A stretch of DNA of 64,000 nucleotides. It comes from Conchocele bisecta (Eukaryota; Mollusca; Bivalvia; Lucinida; Thyasiridae). The stretch's first letter is position 1. Each line of letters opens with the position of its first letter. Below the pieces are notes generated by a model. The model was not told where the DNA came from. It was given only the letters and a program-made list of their open reading frames with translations, and searched no databases. Below are positions 20,793 to 31,921 of the stretch, one piece after another. Made by a program: the position numbers and the translations under genes. The DNA lies in the NCBI GenBank assembly GCA_029237695.1, contig CM055271.1, positions 87,730,507 to 87,794,506 of the forward strand. Direction: 5' to 3'.

Positions 20793-21548
20793 ATCTGAAA
20801 CACGCCATGGGATTTTGTACCCAAGAACGGAACATGTGTGATATCGATGGTCTAGTAACATAAGGTCGTAACTGCTATGCTTTAGCATAGCAGTTACAAC
20901 CTTCTGTTACTAGGCCATCGATATCTCATGAAAAAAATTCCGTAAATGATGTTAAAAGTTCGAAATTCTATTCTGCATTTGCTATGAAAATTTCGTCAAC
21001 TTTTTGTCATTTACAGAAAATATAAGTGGGTGGTGGTCGGGCGAACCCGACGACATAAATTAACGGTGGGGTTCATCCTTATAGGAATCACGATTTTCCT
21101 GGTTTGACTCTCGGGTACGTTTTTATCTTTGGCTCTTTTGTTACCTGGGAGTTGAATTGGGTTATTATAAAAGTAGTAAGATTATTACTGATCCTACTGC
21201 TTTTGGGAGGGGGGCAAGTGATTCTGGTGTGGCGAGGACCTGGCATCAGATCAGGATTATTCTGATTTCAGGGCTGAATATATAGTTTTTTTATTGTAAA
21301 TATTCAGTTCTGATTTTGGGATTTCCCCCCATTTGTACATGTACTTGAACATGTACATGTACATGTACAGGTAATATATTGGATTTAGTACTAAACCCAT
21401 TGACCCGGCCTTAAATGACATTAGCTGTTGATAGGCCGTTAAACCCCAACAAACAAACAAAAACTGAAAATATCACAGTTTCTGTAAATATATTTCATGA
21501 AATATTGCACATGTTCTTGGGTACAAAATCACATTGCGTGTCTCATAT
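20793..21548. mobile_element. Family E element carrying a SINE
   Basis: The left arm begins AACACGCCATGGGATTTTGT. An internal palindrome (GATATCGATGG...CCATCGATATC) lies at about 20840-20930. The right arm, ending ACAAAATCACATTGCGTGTC, resumes after the SINE at 21474. Confidence 0.7.
21024..21465 (+). mobile_element. SINE-like element (family I) with 8-bp target duplication
   Basis: Flanked by GAAAATAT at 21016-21023 and 21466-21473. It runs from AAGTGGGTGGTGGTCGGG through GGCGAGGACCTGGCATCAG to GTTGATAGGCCGTTAAACC and a CAAA-rich tail. Removing one duplication restores the family E arm (compare 47510-47545). Confidence 0.85.
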
Positions 21549-21600
21549 GTGCAGAAAATATAACGTGTGATAAATACAATATGCATTACATGTTATATCA

Positions 21601-22985
21601 GTTACTTGTGCATTCATGTCTTGACATCGTCGTGATTTCATCGTCATCCACCATTGCTGTTAGTACAACATGACCAGGTACATTAGTTACTGGCACAATC
21701 ATGTCTCGACATCGTCGTGATTTCACCGTCATCCACCATTGCTGGTAGTACAACATGACCAGGTACATTAGTTACTGGTACAATCATGTCTCGACATCGT
21801 CGTGATTTCACCGTCATCCACCATTGCTGGTAGTACAACATGACCGGGTACATTAGTTACTGGCACAATCATGTCTCGACATCGTCGTGATTTCACCGTC
21901 ATCCACCATTGGTGGTACATGTAGTACAACATGACCGTACATTAGTTTACTGGCACAATCATGTCGCGACATCGTCGTGATTTCACCGTCATCCACCATT
22001 GGTGGTATATAGACAACATGACCGGGTACATTAGTTACTGGCACAATCATGTCTCGACATCGTCGTGATTTCACCGTCATCCACCATTGGTGGTACATGT
22101 AGTACAACATGACCGGGTACATTAGTTACTGGCACAATCATGTCTCGACTCGTCGTGATTTCACCGTCATCCACCATTGGTGGTACATGTAGTACAACAT
22201 GACCGGGTACATTAGTTACTGGCACAATCATGTCTCGACATCGTCGTGATTTCACCGTCATCCACCATTGGTGGTACATGTAGTACAACATGACCAGGTA
22301 CATTAGTTACTGGCACAATCATGTCTCGACATCGTCGTGATTTCACCGTCATCCACCATTGCTGGTAGTACAACATGACCAGGTACATTAGTTACTGGCA
22401 CAATCATGTCTCGACATCGTCGTGATTTCACCGTCATCCACCATTGCTGGTACATGTAGTACAACATGACCAGGTACATTAGTTACTGGCACAATCATGT
22501 CTCGACATCGTCGTGATTTCACGTCATCCACCATTGCTGGTAGTACAACATGACTGGGTACATTAGTTACTGGCACAATCATGTCCTCGACATCGTCGTG
22601 ATTTCACCACCGTCATCCACCATTGCTGGTAGTACAACAATGACCAGGTACATTAGTTACTGGCACAATCATGTCTCGACATCGTCGTGATTTCACCGTC
22701 ATCCACCATTGCTGGTAGTACAACATGACCGGGTACATTAGTTACTGGCACAATCATGTCTCGACATCGTCGTGATTTCACCGTCATCCACCATTGCTGG
22801 TAGTACAACATGACCAGGTACATTAGTTACTGGCACAATCATGTCTCGACATCGTCGTGATTTCACCGTCATCCACCATTGCTGGTAGTACAACATGACC
22901 AGGTACATTAGTTACTGGTACAATCATGTCTCGACATCGTCGTGATTTCACCGTCATCCACCATTGCTAGTAGTACAACATGACC
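21601..22985. repeat. ~85-bp minisatellite, 16 copies
   Basis: Sixteen copies of a unit containing ATCATGTCTCGACATCGTCG, TGATTTCACCGTCATCCACC and AGTACAACATGACC. Units near 21900-22290 carry GGTGGTACATGTAG where most others have GCTGGTAG, so they are a few bases longer and cluster together. Confidence 0.95.
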
Positions 22986-23214
22986 GACAACGCGACGATA
23001 GTAAACAATATTTATCGTAGTGAATCTCATATGTATAAAATGTGGGCGGGGTAACTAGCAGCAATTATCGAATCACCGTTTTTCACCGATTCCAATTTTG
23101 AAAAAGAAAATTCGATACTTTCAGTACAGAACACAAACAAATCGTATGTGGAACTAAATTTGTCAACTTCCGAAATCTGACTTCTTTCACGGCTGTGACT
23201 TGAGTAATGAAGCG

Positions 23215-23330
23215 TATGAAGCGACCAGTGTAGATCCAGATCAGCCTGTGCATCCGCACAGTCTGATCAGGATCTGCACTGTTCGCCATTCCATCAATGG
23301 AAGACTTGTAATGCTTCTAACAAGCAATGT
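23215..23330 (+). repeat. Family P hairpin repeat
   Basis: GCGACCAGTGTAGATCCAG / CAGCCTGTGCATCCGCACAG / TCTGATCAGGATCTGCACTG in order, then TTCGCCATTCCATCAATGG and CTTCTAACAAGCAAT. Confidence 0.75.
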
Positions 23331-23498
23331 ACTGTAATGTAGTATGTTAGAAACTATGCAACTGAGTTTTTGTGTGTGCGTGTGTTAATCCCTCTTGTCT
23401 TCGTCCTTTCTTTTTTGTTTCAAACTTAATCTATTTTCTGATACAACTACTGTCTGTTCCACTTTTAGGCCATCGAATGCATTAAATCTAAAACACAT

Positions 23499-23744
23499 TT
23501 AACTCTTTTCATGCTAATGGTGAAAATAACATCCAACAAATTATGAGTAGGTAGGTTTCTTATTTTTCTGTAAATATGTCTTCGGAATTTCATTAGAATT
23601 GAGTCCTGAGGACTCAATTCTAACGAAATTCCAAGACATATTCATGATATTTACGAGGAGAAATAAAAGAAAATATGTTGAATTTTTGTCCGTTAGTTTT
23701 GAACTAATTATAGCCCACAAGTTTCCCAGCATGCAAAGAGTTAA
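23499..23744. mobile_element. Family J TTAA-bounded MITE
   Basis: TTAACTCTTTTCATGCTAA to CAGCATGCAAAGAGTTAA, around the inverted core TATGTCTTCGGAATTTCATT. Confidence 0.8.
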
Positions 23745-23857
23745 ATGTAAGTACTCTTTCATCAATAACAAAAAAGTCACACTTCTCAAATATTTTTATT
23801 TGATGAAATTCTATCAAATATTTACTATACACTCCCCACCCACCACCAATAATAGTG

Positions 23858-24058
23858 TTAATGACGGAAATTTCCGTCTGCTGTTTTTCATGTTTGCTTT
23901 AATTCTTAACAAAAAACTGGTTTTGACAGCACATGAGAATCGTCTCCACTCCACTGGAGACGATTCTCATGTGCTGTCAAAACCAGGTTTTTGTCGAGAA
24001 ATATTGAAAATAAAACATTTCCAGCACACGACATTTAATTCAGCATAGTAAGGGTTAA
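23858..24058. mobile_element. Family C MITE, GAGAATCGTCTCC subtype
   Basis: TTAATGACGGAAATT to TAGTAAGGGTTAA, with the GACAGCACATGAGAATCGTC palindrome around CACTCCACTGG. Confidence 0.7.
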
Positions 24059-24504
24059 ACTAATGCAGCAAAGTCTCGTCAATCAATGCATATCATTAGA
24101 TTTTATTGAACCCAATTGTGAAAATGGACTCATTAATCGTTTTAACGCATTGTTGTTTCATATTTTGGCTTTTCTTTCAATAAACATGGTTTGACATGTT
24201 AGACTCGTACCCATTGAAAACGATTCTAACGTGCTGTCGAAACATGTTTTTGAGGGGGAAAATAATCAGTTTCCTCGTATAAAACAGGTGAGGGTAACTC
24301 CGGTCTGACTGTGCATTTATTTCCCCTATTATACCCACTTATTAAAAAAAAACCACCTGGGTAATTGTTTTCATCACGGGTGTCTGTCCGTTTGTCCGTT
24401 TCTTGTAAGAAGTAAAACTTGTAAACCATAATAGCTAGAGACTGGATATTTGGCATGTGGCTTCCTTGTGGTGCGCAAATGCACAAAGTCAATGTTGATT
24501 TTTT

Positions 24505-24753
24505 ATTGACCCTTTGAACCCGAAAGCCCGCTATATAGGTTTATGCAAACAGTGCAGATCCAGATGAGCCGGCTCGTAATACGAGCCGTCTCATCAGGAT
24601 CTGCACTTTTTGAAAGTAATGTTCATAATTTTGAAAACAAAAAACACCCGTTTTCATAAATGGACTAGTCTGAAAATTATTTTGTGACAATTGGATTGGT
24701 TGAAAAATTAACATGTCAAATCCATTCCAGTTACTTAGGGGTGAAAGGGTTAA
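24505..24753. mobile_element. Family F MITE
   Basis: GACCCTTTGAACCCGAAAG to GGGGTGAAAGGGTTAA. It contains the hairpin CAGATCCAGATGAGCCGGCT...GTCTCATCAGGATCTGCAC. Confidence 0.75.
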
Positions 24754-24846
24754 ACCCCCAGTTCTTGGATTATCTCTACCTTTCGGACAAAACTTTTGGA
24801 AAAAAGTGGGTATATTGCGATGCTGTGCTATCGACTTCCCTCTAGT

Positions 24847-24990
24847 TTAACCCTTTCAACACCACAGGCCTGTATAGTGGTATTGGCAAACAGTGTAGAT
24901 TCAGATGAGCCGGCTCGTGACGAGCCGGCTCATCTGGATCTACACTGTTTGCAAGTAATTTTCATATTTTTGAGAAAAAACACGCACCCT
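24847..24990. mobile_element. Family F MITE, truncated
   Basis: Starts TTAACCCTTTCAACACC and keeps the GAGCCGGCTCGTGACGAGCC hairpin. The right end is lost after CACCCTCCTATTCATA. Confidence 0.6.
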
Positions 24991-25149
24991 CCTATTCATA
25001 GAGGTACATGTATAACGTACACTCGCATAACGTTATTGACAAAGGGCATTAACTCTTTTAATCAAATTTGAGTGAGATTTTAACACCGTTAAGTTGATTT
25101 TATACACGATGTGTAAGCCTGCCATATTGAATGTATGTTAAAGGAGAAT

Positions 25150-25620
25150 ACCAGTTCAGTGTCTTTTGGTATCAAGTTTATCAGGCAAGGCTAGGAAATG
25201 CATAGGAATTCCGAGGCTTGCCGGGGAATTGCTTTCGTTTTCGAGCCGAGCCTGGTCAATCAAACCCTCAGTTTATGGATTATCTGTACGTTTCTGATGA
25301 AAAATTTGGAAATTTGCGATGGAATGCTGACATCCCGCTAGTTTAAAATGATAAACTAAAATCAAATACTTGCATAATAGTATTGACAAAGAGCATTAAC
25401 TCTTACCATTACATGTGATGTTTGTCATCGTTAACATCTTATTCAAAATGTGTTAAGCCTACCATATGCTTTGTATGTATATAGAGAATACCAGTTTAGT
25501 GTCATTTGATATCAAGTTTATCAGGCAAGGCTAGGAAACGCGTAGGAATTACAAGGCTTACCGAGGTGTTCCTACCATTTCCGAGCCGAGCCTGATAAAC
25601 TGGATATCAAAAGACACTAC
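25150..25620. repeat. Two copies of a palindromic repeat
   Basis: The first lies at about 25150-25265, the second at 25495-25620. Both have ATCAAGTTTATCAGGCAAGG and, inverted, CCGAGCCGAGCCTG(A/G)T. The second is complete, ending GATATCAAAAGACACT. Confidence 0.6.
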
Positions 25621-25630
25621 TACAGTACAC

Positions 25631-25980
25631 TATTGTCAGTTTCATGAAACCTGTCCAAATTTTACTGATATATCCACAATGTAAAAACAATATTTGTTTC
25701 GGTAATATTAAATTATAGCAAAATTTAAGAATGAGCCTTCTTTTTATTTCGTAAATTTTTGTCAAATATTGATTTTATTACGAAAAATCATTTCTCTATG
25801 AGAATTTAACATGGGGGAAAAAGAGGAATGTACTCTGAAACCTGACTAGATAGCTTGGAAATGATCTAACTAAGAAAAAACAAAAGTCAGTTTTTGAAAT
25901 TCGGTTCACTATTTCTGAAATTTGAAAAATAATTCCCTATGTTAAATCCCCATAGACATATTCATCGTTTGACCAATGTC
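25631..25980. repeat. Family D, right-truncated
   Basis: CAGTTTCATGAAACCTGTCC, then AAGAATGAGCCTTCTTTTTA and the CCTGACTAGATAGCTTGGAA inner part. Confidence 0.55.
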
Positions 25981-26019
25981 AGCTTTCAATTTGTTGTAAC
26001 CCGGATATTTGTATCTGTG

Positions 26020-26288
26020 GCCTGTTTCACCAACATTGCAAAGTATACTTATCTAGCAAAGTATACTTTGAGGGAAAAAATTTCAATTTTAGTATAAATT
26101 TATTAATTTTTATTATACTGAATTTATTACATTAATGTAATAAATTCAGTATAATAATTTTGCATACTTTTAATCATCAAATATATGCAGTCATTAGTTC
26201 GATATGAAATAATGCATTTGAGGAAAAATAAATGATTACTCCCTCAAAGTGTACTTTGCAAGTTTGCAATGTTGGTGAAATCGGCTAC
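26020..26288. mobile_element. Family A MITE, short core
   Basis: Complete ends (GCCTGTTTCACCAACATTGC and GTTGGTGAAATCGGCTAC). The centre is shortened to ATTACATTAATGTAAT, lacking the GCCAAAATGGC part. Confidence 0.75.
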
Positions 26289-26295
26289 CACTACG

Positions 26296-26420
26296 TAAGT
26301 AAGCAGCCTTAAGTTACCTAAGTAAGCTGTGTGTAGTAACCTAAATAAGCAGCCTTAAGTTACCTAAGTAAGCTGTGTGTAGTAACCTAAATAAGCAGCC
26401 TTAAGTTACCTAAGTAAGCG
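26296..26420 (+). repeat. 46-bp tandem repeat, about 2.7 copies
   Basis: Unit AGTAACCTAAATAAGCAGCC-TTAAGTTACCTAAGTAAGCT-GTGTGT. Confidence 0.85.
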
Positions 26421-26604
26421 GTCTGTATGAGCAGTTCGTTGCCATGGTACTTGATGTTGTTCTTCGTGTGGCTGACGTATACTTTGCAATTTTCATGAAA
26501 TTTTCATGAAATCAATGCCTGATATTATGTTATCAGTCGGTACGAATTGGGCCAATACAAAATGTGTTGCCTGATAAAAATATGTTCAATATGTTATTGA
26601 AGTA

Positions 26605-26872
26605 TAATTCCAGCACAAAAATATTTACACAATTTGATTGGCCCTGTAGCAAGTCTCTGTCCAAAATTTATATCCCAGTAAACTCCCACGCCGAACTATT
26701 TTCCGTAACCGTGAGGCGCAGTTAAAATAATTCTTAAGAAAACGGAAAATAAACACATTTTCTTGATGAATTTATTTCAAATGCTGGAATTATAAGGAAT
26801 GAATGGCCTTTTTGTTGAATTTATCGGGTATATAAACTTGGAAAAGTCGCGGGAATACTGGACGAGGCCTTA
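26605..26872. mobile_element. Family B, truncated in its hairpin
   Basis: ATTCCAGCACAAAAATATTT up to CTGGACGAGGCCT, the hairpin apex. The right arm is missing and replaced by AAAAAATTACAATTTTCGG, followed at once by a SINE. Confidence 0.7.
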
Positions 26873-26889
26873 AAAAATTACAATTTTCG

Positions 26890-27297
26890 GAAAAAAAGTG
26901 GGTGGTAGGTGGGAGCGTGCGATGGGTAATTTAACGATCGGGGTTCATCCTTACTGGAATTCCGACTGGAGACTTGGTTTGGCCCTCACATACGTCTTTG
27001 GCATTTTGTATGTGACAGTTGAATCTGGTTATACGCCTTATGTGAGTATTGCGATTATTCGTAATCCTATTCTAGGGGAAGGGGCCAAGTGACTTGGTGT
27101 GGTAAGGACCTGGCACAAGGTCAGGTTATTCTAATTTCAGGGCTGAATATATGTTTCTCGATGTAAATATTCCGTTCTGATTTTGGGATTTTCCCCACAA
27201 TGCAGCAGGTTAAAACGGGATTGAACCCGTTTGCCCGGCCTTACATGACCGTAGCTGTTGATAGGCCGTTAAACACCAATAAACAAACAAACAAACT
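26890..27297 (+). mobile_element. SINE-like element (family I), most intact copy
   Basis: GTGGGTGGTAGGTGGGAGCG to GCCGTTAAACACCAATAAAC and a (CAAA)n tail. It serves as the reference for the interrupted copies. I see no convincing tRNA A/B boxes at its head. Confidence 0.75.
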
Positions 27298-27394
27298 TTT
27301 CCCTATACTGCATTTTGGTGCTTCATTATGTTATTGTTGTACATAAATAGTATGTATTATGGTACAAAATGGGGGGGGGGCATCATAGGGCTTA

Positions 27395-27595
27395 TGTGTT
27401 TTGCGACCAGCACAGATCCAGATCAGCATGTGCATCCGCACAGTCTGATCAGGATCTGCACTGTTCGCCATTCCATCAATGAAACCTCCATCATGCTTCT
27501 AACAAGCAATATATCAGGCTACAGGAGTGTGCTATTTTATCAGAAGCTACACTGGTCGTAAATCCAATAAGACCCATTTCTCAAGTCACAGCCAC
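27395..27595 (+). repeat. Family P hairpin repeat, long copy
   Basis: The hairpin at 27403-27465, then CCATTCCATCAATGAAACCT, CTTCTAACAAGCAATATATC, and the far end AAGACCCATTTCTCAAGTCA. Confidence 0.75.
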
Positions 27596-27938
27596 AAATA
27601 GGCCACGGGCTAATTACGAAACCCGTTGACATTTAAACTCGATTTATGCAGTGTGAGCGTGATATAGTCGGCGATCTTGGCGTGCATCAAGTTTTTAGGT
27701 ACCAAATATCTCAGCAACATTTAGTCAAATTGATTTGCAACTTCACCAATATCTTTATCATCATCCATATGTTCAGTCTATAACCCATCCATGTGGCCCC
27801 AATGTCAAGGTCAAATTGCTCCGAAAGTAAAGTAAAGTTTTTATTCTTTTGTAAAATGTGTGTTACACTGTGATCAGGGACTGTACTGTTCGCTATTAAG
27901 TCAGTGAAGCACACTACATACCTCCAACAAACAACATA

Positions 27939-28463
27939 CTGTCTGTTTCACGAAACCTGCCCAAATTGTACGGCAATATAAACAATGCAAAAAAAACAGT
28001 ATTTTTTTTTGATAATATTAAATTTTATCAAAATTTAAGAACGAGCCTTCTTTTTATTTCGTGAAATTTTGTCAAATATTGATGTTAGTACGAATGATTT
28101 CTCTATGGGAATTTAACATGTGGGAATAGGAGGTGGAGTAGCTGAGGGAGCAGTCGAAAATACGAAAACCTTTGGAAATTGCTTCCGAAACCTGGCTAGA
28201 AAATGATTGGAAATGATTTAACTGCGGTAATAAAAAAAGAGTTAAATTTTGAAAATCGGTCCACTATTTCTGAAATTAGAAAAATTTCCCAATGGGGAAA
28301 TTGTATTTTTGTAATAAAATCAATATTGGACCAAATTTCACGATATAAAAGTTAATTCTTAAATTTTGCCTGAATTTAATATTACCGGTATCCCAAAACA
28401 GATTGTTTTTGCATCGTTTATATGGTCGTAAAATTTGGGCAGGTTTCGTGAAACAGACAGTAG
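27939..28463. mobile_element. Family D palindromic MITE
   Basis: TGTCTGTTTCACGAAACC to GGTTTCGTGAAACAGACAG. Confidence 0.7.
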
Positions 28464-28544
28464 GTCGTTATCAGACTACATACAGGGAGCAGAGTACTCC
28501 CCCCCCCCCCCCACCCCCACATACAGATGCATTCCTGTGTCGTT

Positions 28545-29200
28545 TGTGGGTGGTTGGTCGGGTGCACGTGAACTGTAATTTAACGATCGGTTTCATCCTT
28601 ACTAGTCTTGATTTATGGCTATTACTTCATTATAGGACCGAAATTCAAAAAATAAAAAGATGGCTCATTGCTAAATTTTGCTGAAAAATGATTTTATGTA
28701 AAAAAATAAGAGTTTTAGGGTGTTTAAATAGCTGTAAAAGTTGGGCAGGTTAACGTGAAACAGACAGTAGAATGCTGACTTACATTTTTATTATACTGAA
28801 ATTATTACATTATCACAGCCATTTTGGCTGTGATAATGTAATAAATTCAGTATAAATGGTTTGGCCCTCATGTATTTTTTCGGCTTTCTGATACATGAGA
28901 GCTAAATCCTGTTGTATCTCATTAAAAAGTAAAACGATTAGCGCTAATTATATTACTTTTAGGGTTGGAGCTATGTAACTGGTGTGGAATGAACCTGGCA
29001 CCAGGTCAGGATATTCTAATTTCAGAGCTGAATATATATTTGTCTGTAAATATTGAGTTCTGATTTTGGGAATTTCCCTCATTATGGATAGGTTAAATAC
29101 GGGATAGTCCAACTCGTCGGCCCGGCCTGAAATGACCTTAGCTGTTGATAGGCCATTACAGGTGTATTCCGTGTCGTCGAACGGACAAAAAACACAATCA
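28545..29200 (+). mobile_element. SINE-like element (family I) interrupted by D and A pieces
   Basis: The head TTTAACGATCGGTTTCATCC ends at about 28610. The body resumes at about 28857 with TGGTTTGGCCCTCATGTA and ends GTTGATAGGCCATTAC. Between them lie a D right end (28635-28769) and an A core (28780-28856). Confidence 0.6.
28780..28856. repeat. Family A core only
   Basis: A near-perfect hairpin of TTATTATACTGAAATTATTA with a CACAGCCATTTTGGCTGTG centre, without the outer arms. Confidence 0.65.
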
Positions 29201-29217
29201 ATCAATCAGGATCTGCA

Positions 29218-29470
29218 TATTTTTTTGATGAAATTCCATCAAATATTGATTTTATTTCGAAAAAAAGATTTTCCTATGGGAATTTAACATGGAGAGTCAA
29301 TTTCCAATTTTTTTCTTTTTTTGATCCTGAAGGATCAAAAAACAAATAAATTTGGAAATTGACTCCGAAACCTGGCGAGATAGCTTGAAAAGAATGTAAT
29401 TAAGAAAACAAGTTAGATTTTGAAAATCGGTCGACAAATAAAAAAAATATTTAAAAAAAATAATCTATTT
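29218..29470. repeat. Family D inner fragment
   Basis: GATGAAATTCCATCAAATATTG, then a small palindrome around TTTTGATCCTGAAGGATCAAAA and GACTCCGAAACCTGGCGAGA. Confidence 0.5.
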
Positions 29471-29559
29471 TTAGCCCCCATGTGACAGCCACAGATGGGT
29501 TACAGTACTAGTAGTATTAGCGTAGTCGTGTATGTTGTTTTCTGTGAGGGTCTCAGTAA

Positions 29560-29850
29560 AAACTTAATTGCTGTACGAGATGGAGTTCGCTTTCTTTTTC
29601 CACTTCCCTTGCGGGGTTGGTTGGGAACATGCGATGGGAATTCTTACATCCCTGGTTTGGATCTCGGGTACATTTATTTTGGGCTTTTTTGTCACTTGAG
29701 AGTTGAATCCGGTTATACATATTAAAAGTAGTAAGATTAGTACTAATCCTATTACTTTTAGGGAGTGGGGTTAAGTAACTGGTGTGGTGAGGACCTGGTA
29801 TCAGGTCAGGTTATTCTAATTTCAGGGCTGAATAAATGTATACAACATTT
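29560..29850 (+). repeat. SINE-like element (family I), truncated
   Basis: Contains GGATCTCGGGTACATTTATT, AGTAGTAAGATTAGTACTAA and GGTGTGGTGAGGACCTGG. The 3' tail is missing. Confidence 0.55.
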
Positions 29851-29869
29851 CTGTACATATTCAGTTCGT

Positions 29870-30090
29870 AAGAGTTTCTCCCAACATGTTATAACTTCAA
29901 AGTTAGTATGCGAAGGATTGCTTCAATACTTGGACACTTGAATCACCTGAACATTTGTCACACACTCGCGCCACCATTAACATGACCTTGACCGTTGTCA
30001 CCTTCGAAATGTCCCTGAAAGCCTTGGCCATTTTGTTATGTCAAAAACTTTGTGAGAGTTTCTCCAACATGTATTATTGAAATGTCGCTG
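29870..30090 (+). repeat. Third copy of the 3795-4085 repeat
   Basis: GTAAGAGTTTCTCCCAACATG, GCGAAGGATTGCTTCAATAC and CACACTCGCGCCACCATTAA in the same order. Confidence 0.55.
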
Positions 30091-30114
30091 AAACACTTGT
30101 GCCAAGCGCAGGTT

Positions 30115-30312
30115 GAAGTAACGGACCGAGGTCTATAAATACATTAAACATGCCTAAAAGCATCAATGAATGAAACAAAAATAAACTAAACAATTCTTTT
30201 TTACTCCCTCCATGGAGGGAGTAAAAAAAAAATGTTTAGCTTATTTTTTTCTTCATTTTTTGATGCTTTTAGGCATATTTAATGTATTTATACACCTCGG
30301 TCCGTTACTTCA
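30115..30312. repeat. Long palindrome
   Basis: CAGGTTGAAGTAACGGACCG at the left, CGGTCCGTTACTTCAACCTG at the right, centre ACTCCCTCCATGGAGGGAGT. Confidence 0.75.
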
Positions 30313-30389
30313 ACCTGTGGTGCCAAGGGGGCATATCTATGTTTTACATAGATTTATACTAGACCACCAAATAGCTCTCTTGGCTCTTT

Positions 30390-30677
30390 AGCCCTTAAAA
30401 GACGGGAACCGAAAGATGTCGTCTGCTGTTAATTCATATTTTGTCTTCTTCTTCCATAAAAATATAACCGTTACCATGCTGAATTAATTTGTGTCGTCAG
30501 CTGAATATTTTTTATTTTTCCACTTTTCTCATCAAAAACTTGGTTTGACAGCACTTTAGAATCATTTCCATTGGAAATGATTCTAAACTGCAGCCAAACC
30601 ATGTTTTTGTTGAGAAAAATGGAAAATATAAACTAATCAGCAGACGACAACATTTAATTCAGCGTTGTAAGGGCTAA
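30390..30677. repeat. Family C, degenerate long copy
   Basis: Keeps the TTGACAGCACTTTAGAATCA/TTTCCATTGGAAA palindrome and the outer GTCGTCTGCTGTT / CAGCAGACGAC arms. The ends read GCCCTTAAAAG and GTAAGGGCTAA rather than TTAA. Confidence 0.5.
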
Positions 30678-30722
30678 GGGAGCTAGAAACTGTGGAACTC
30701 GAAATATTTATTATACGCCTGT

Positions 30723-30935
30723 TTGAAAACACTTTGGCAAAATGGTCAACCTGTCTTTATTGTTTATTTACACAGAGTTGTCCCACTTACACTACAAACG
30801 ATACTGACATGCGATGCTTTCACTCGCATGTGGGCCCCGATTTTCATACAAGAATTCCGCCACAGAAGCGGTGTCGTGCCTGCTGAGGCATTTGACCATG
30901 ACATGATCTTGGATCTTGGACATCTGCTAATGTAA
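30723..30935 (+). CDS. Possible coding fragment, unrecognised
   Basis: After TTATTTACACAG an open stretch reads VVPLTLQTILTCDAFTRMWA, then PIFIQEFRHRSGVVPAEAF and HDMILDLGHLLM with a TAA stop. Its composition is protein-like rather than repetitive and it overlaps no recognised repeat. I recognise no family, and the opposite strand is also open. It may be a last exon, a gene remnant or chance. Confidence 0.2.
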   Translation: MKTLWQNGQPVFIVYLHRVVPLTLQTILTCDAFTRMWAPIFIQEFRHRSGVVPAEAFDHDMILDLGHLLM

Positions 30936-31283
30936 GCCTCACAAAAACCATTAGACAAGTGATGCTATGAACACGAAAAAAGTCAAGGTCATGTTAATGA
31001 CGGCACGAGTGTATTACAAATGCTTACATTGAAGCAATTCATCAAGGAACAGTAAAGTTATATGATGATAAAGAAACATGTACAGACTTTTTGAATGGCT
31101 AATAAATGGCTCAGTATTGCAAACTTGTGTTCCAAATGCTCGCATGTATCAATTTTGAAGCAATGAATGAAGTAATATTAAAGTTATATCATGATGAAGA
31201 ACTTTTACAAACTTTTTCACATTGTGGAGGACGAAGCGGACGACGAAAACTAAAGTCGTGCTTTCTGCTAAAGCAGGCGCTAC

Positions 31284-31745
31284 CAGGCGCGGATCCAGGA
31301 TTTCGGGTTAGGTGGGGGGGGGGGGCGTAACTATTTAGCAATACTTGCCTATATTATCGAACGAGCTCTGCTGCTCGTTCGATAATATAGTCAAGTATTG
31401 CAAAATAATCGACCGAGCAAAGCTCGGGATAGCGCTACGGGGGTCCGGGGGCACCCCCCCCCCACCCCCCCCCCCCTGATTTTTTTCCCTGCGTTCTGGC
31501 GCATTTTGGAGCAAACATATTGACACTGTCTCAGTATATTTAGACATGATTTTTGATAGAAAACGTTTACATTTTGAAACAATAAGACAACGACCGAAAA
31601 ATGAATGGAATACATGGCACTTGGCATGAAACGTGCCTTGTAACTTGTAAAAAAATCTTTACTCGGTGAATTTTAGGGGCGCGTGCCGGTCCCCCCCCCC
31701 CCCCCGGCCCCCCCGGGTCCGCCCCCCCCCCCCCCCCCCCGCCCC

Positions 31746-31776
<31 letters not shown>

Positions 31777-31800
31777 ACCCCCCCCCTGAATCCGCCCATG
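31284..31800. mobile_element. Family H element with 5-bp target duplication
   Basis: CAGGCGCGGATCCAGGATTT to CTGAATCCGCCCATG, flanked by GCTAC at 31279-31283 and 31801-31805. It holds a hairpin of ATATTATCGAACGAGC and very long C runs (31690-31790). The short target duplication and CAGG end suggest a hAT-type element (inference). Confidence 0.75.
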
Positions 31801-31921
31801 GCTACAAAAACAACTGTGGTGCAATTGTTACACAATTGCGCACAGAAACACATATGTAATTTGGTAATATCACATATTTGTTACTAGGTTAGCTCCCTTG
31901 GAGGTACCTACATGTAGTATA

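Noticed and set aside
21024..21465. tRNA-derived head for the SINE
   Set aside because: GGTTCATCC resembles a B box only weakly and no A box at proper spacing could be identified, so no tRNA origin is claimed.
9012..23000. Possible CRISPR arrays
   Set aside because: Units are contiguous without unique spacers, in a eukaryotic intron or intergenic setting; these are minisatellites.
31567..31887. Glycine- or proline-rich frames
   Set aside because: Translations of G/C homopolymers in a family H element.
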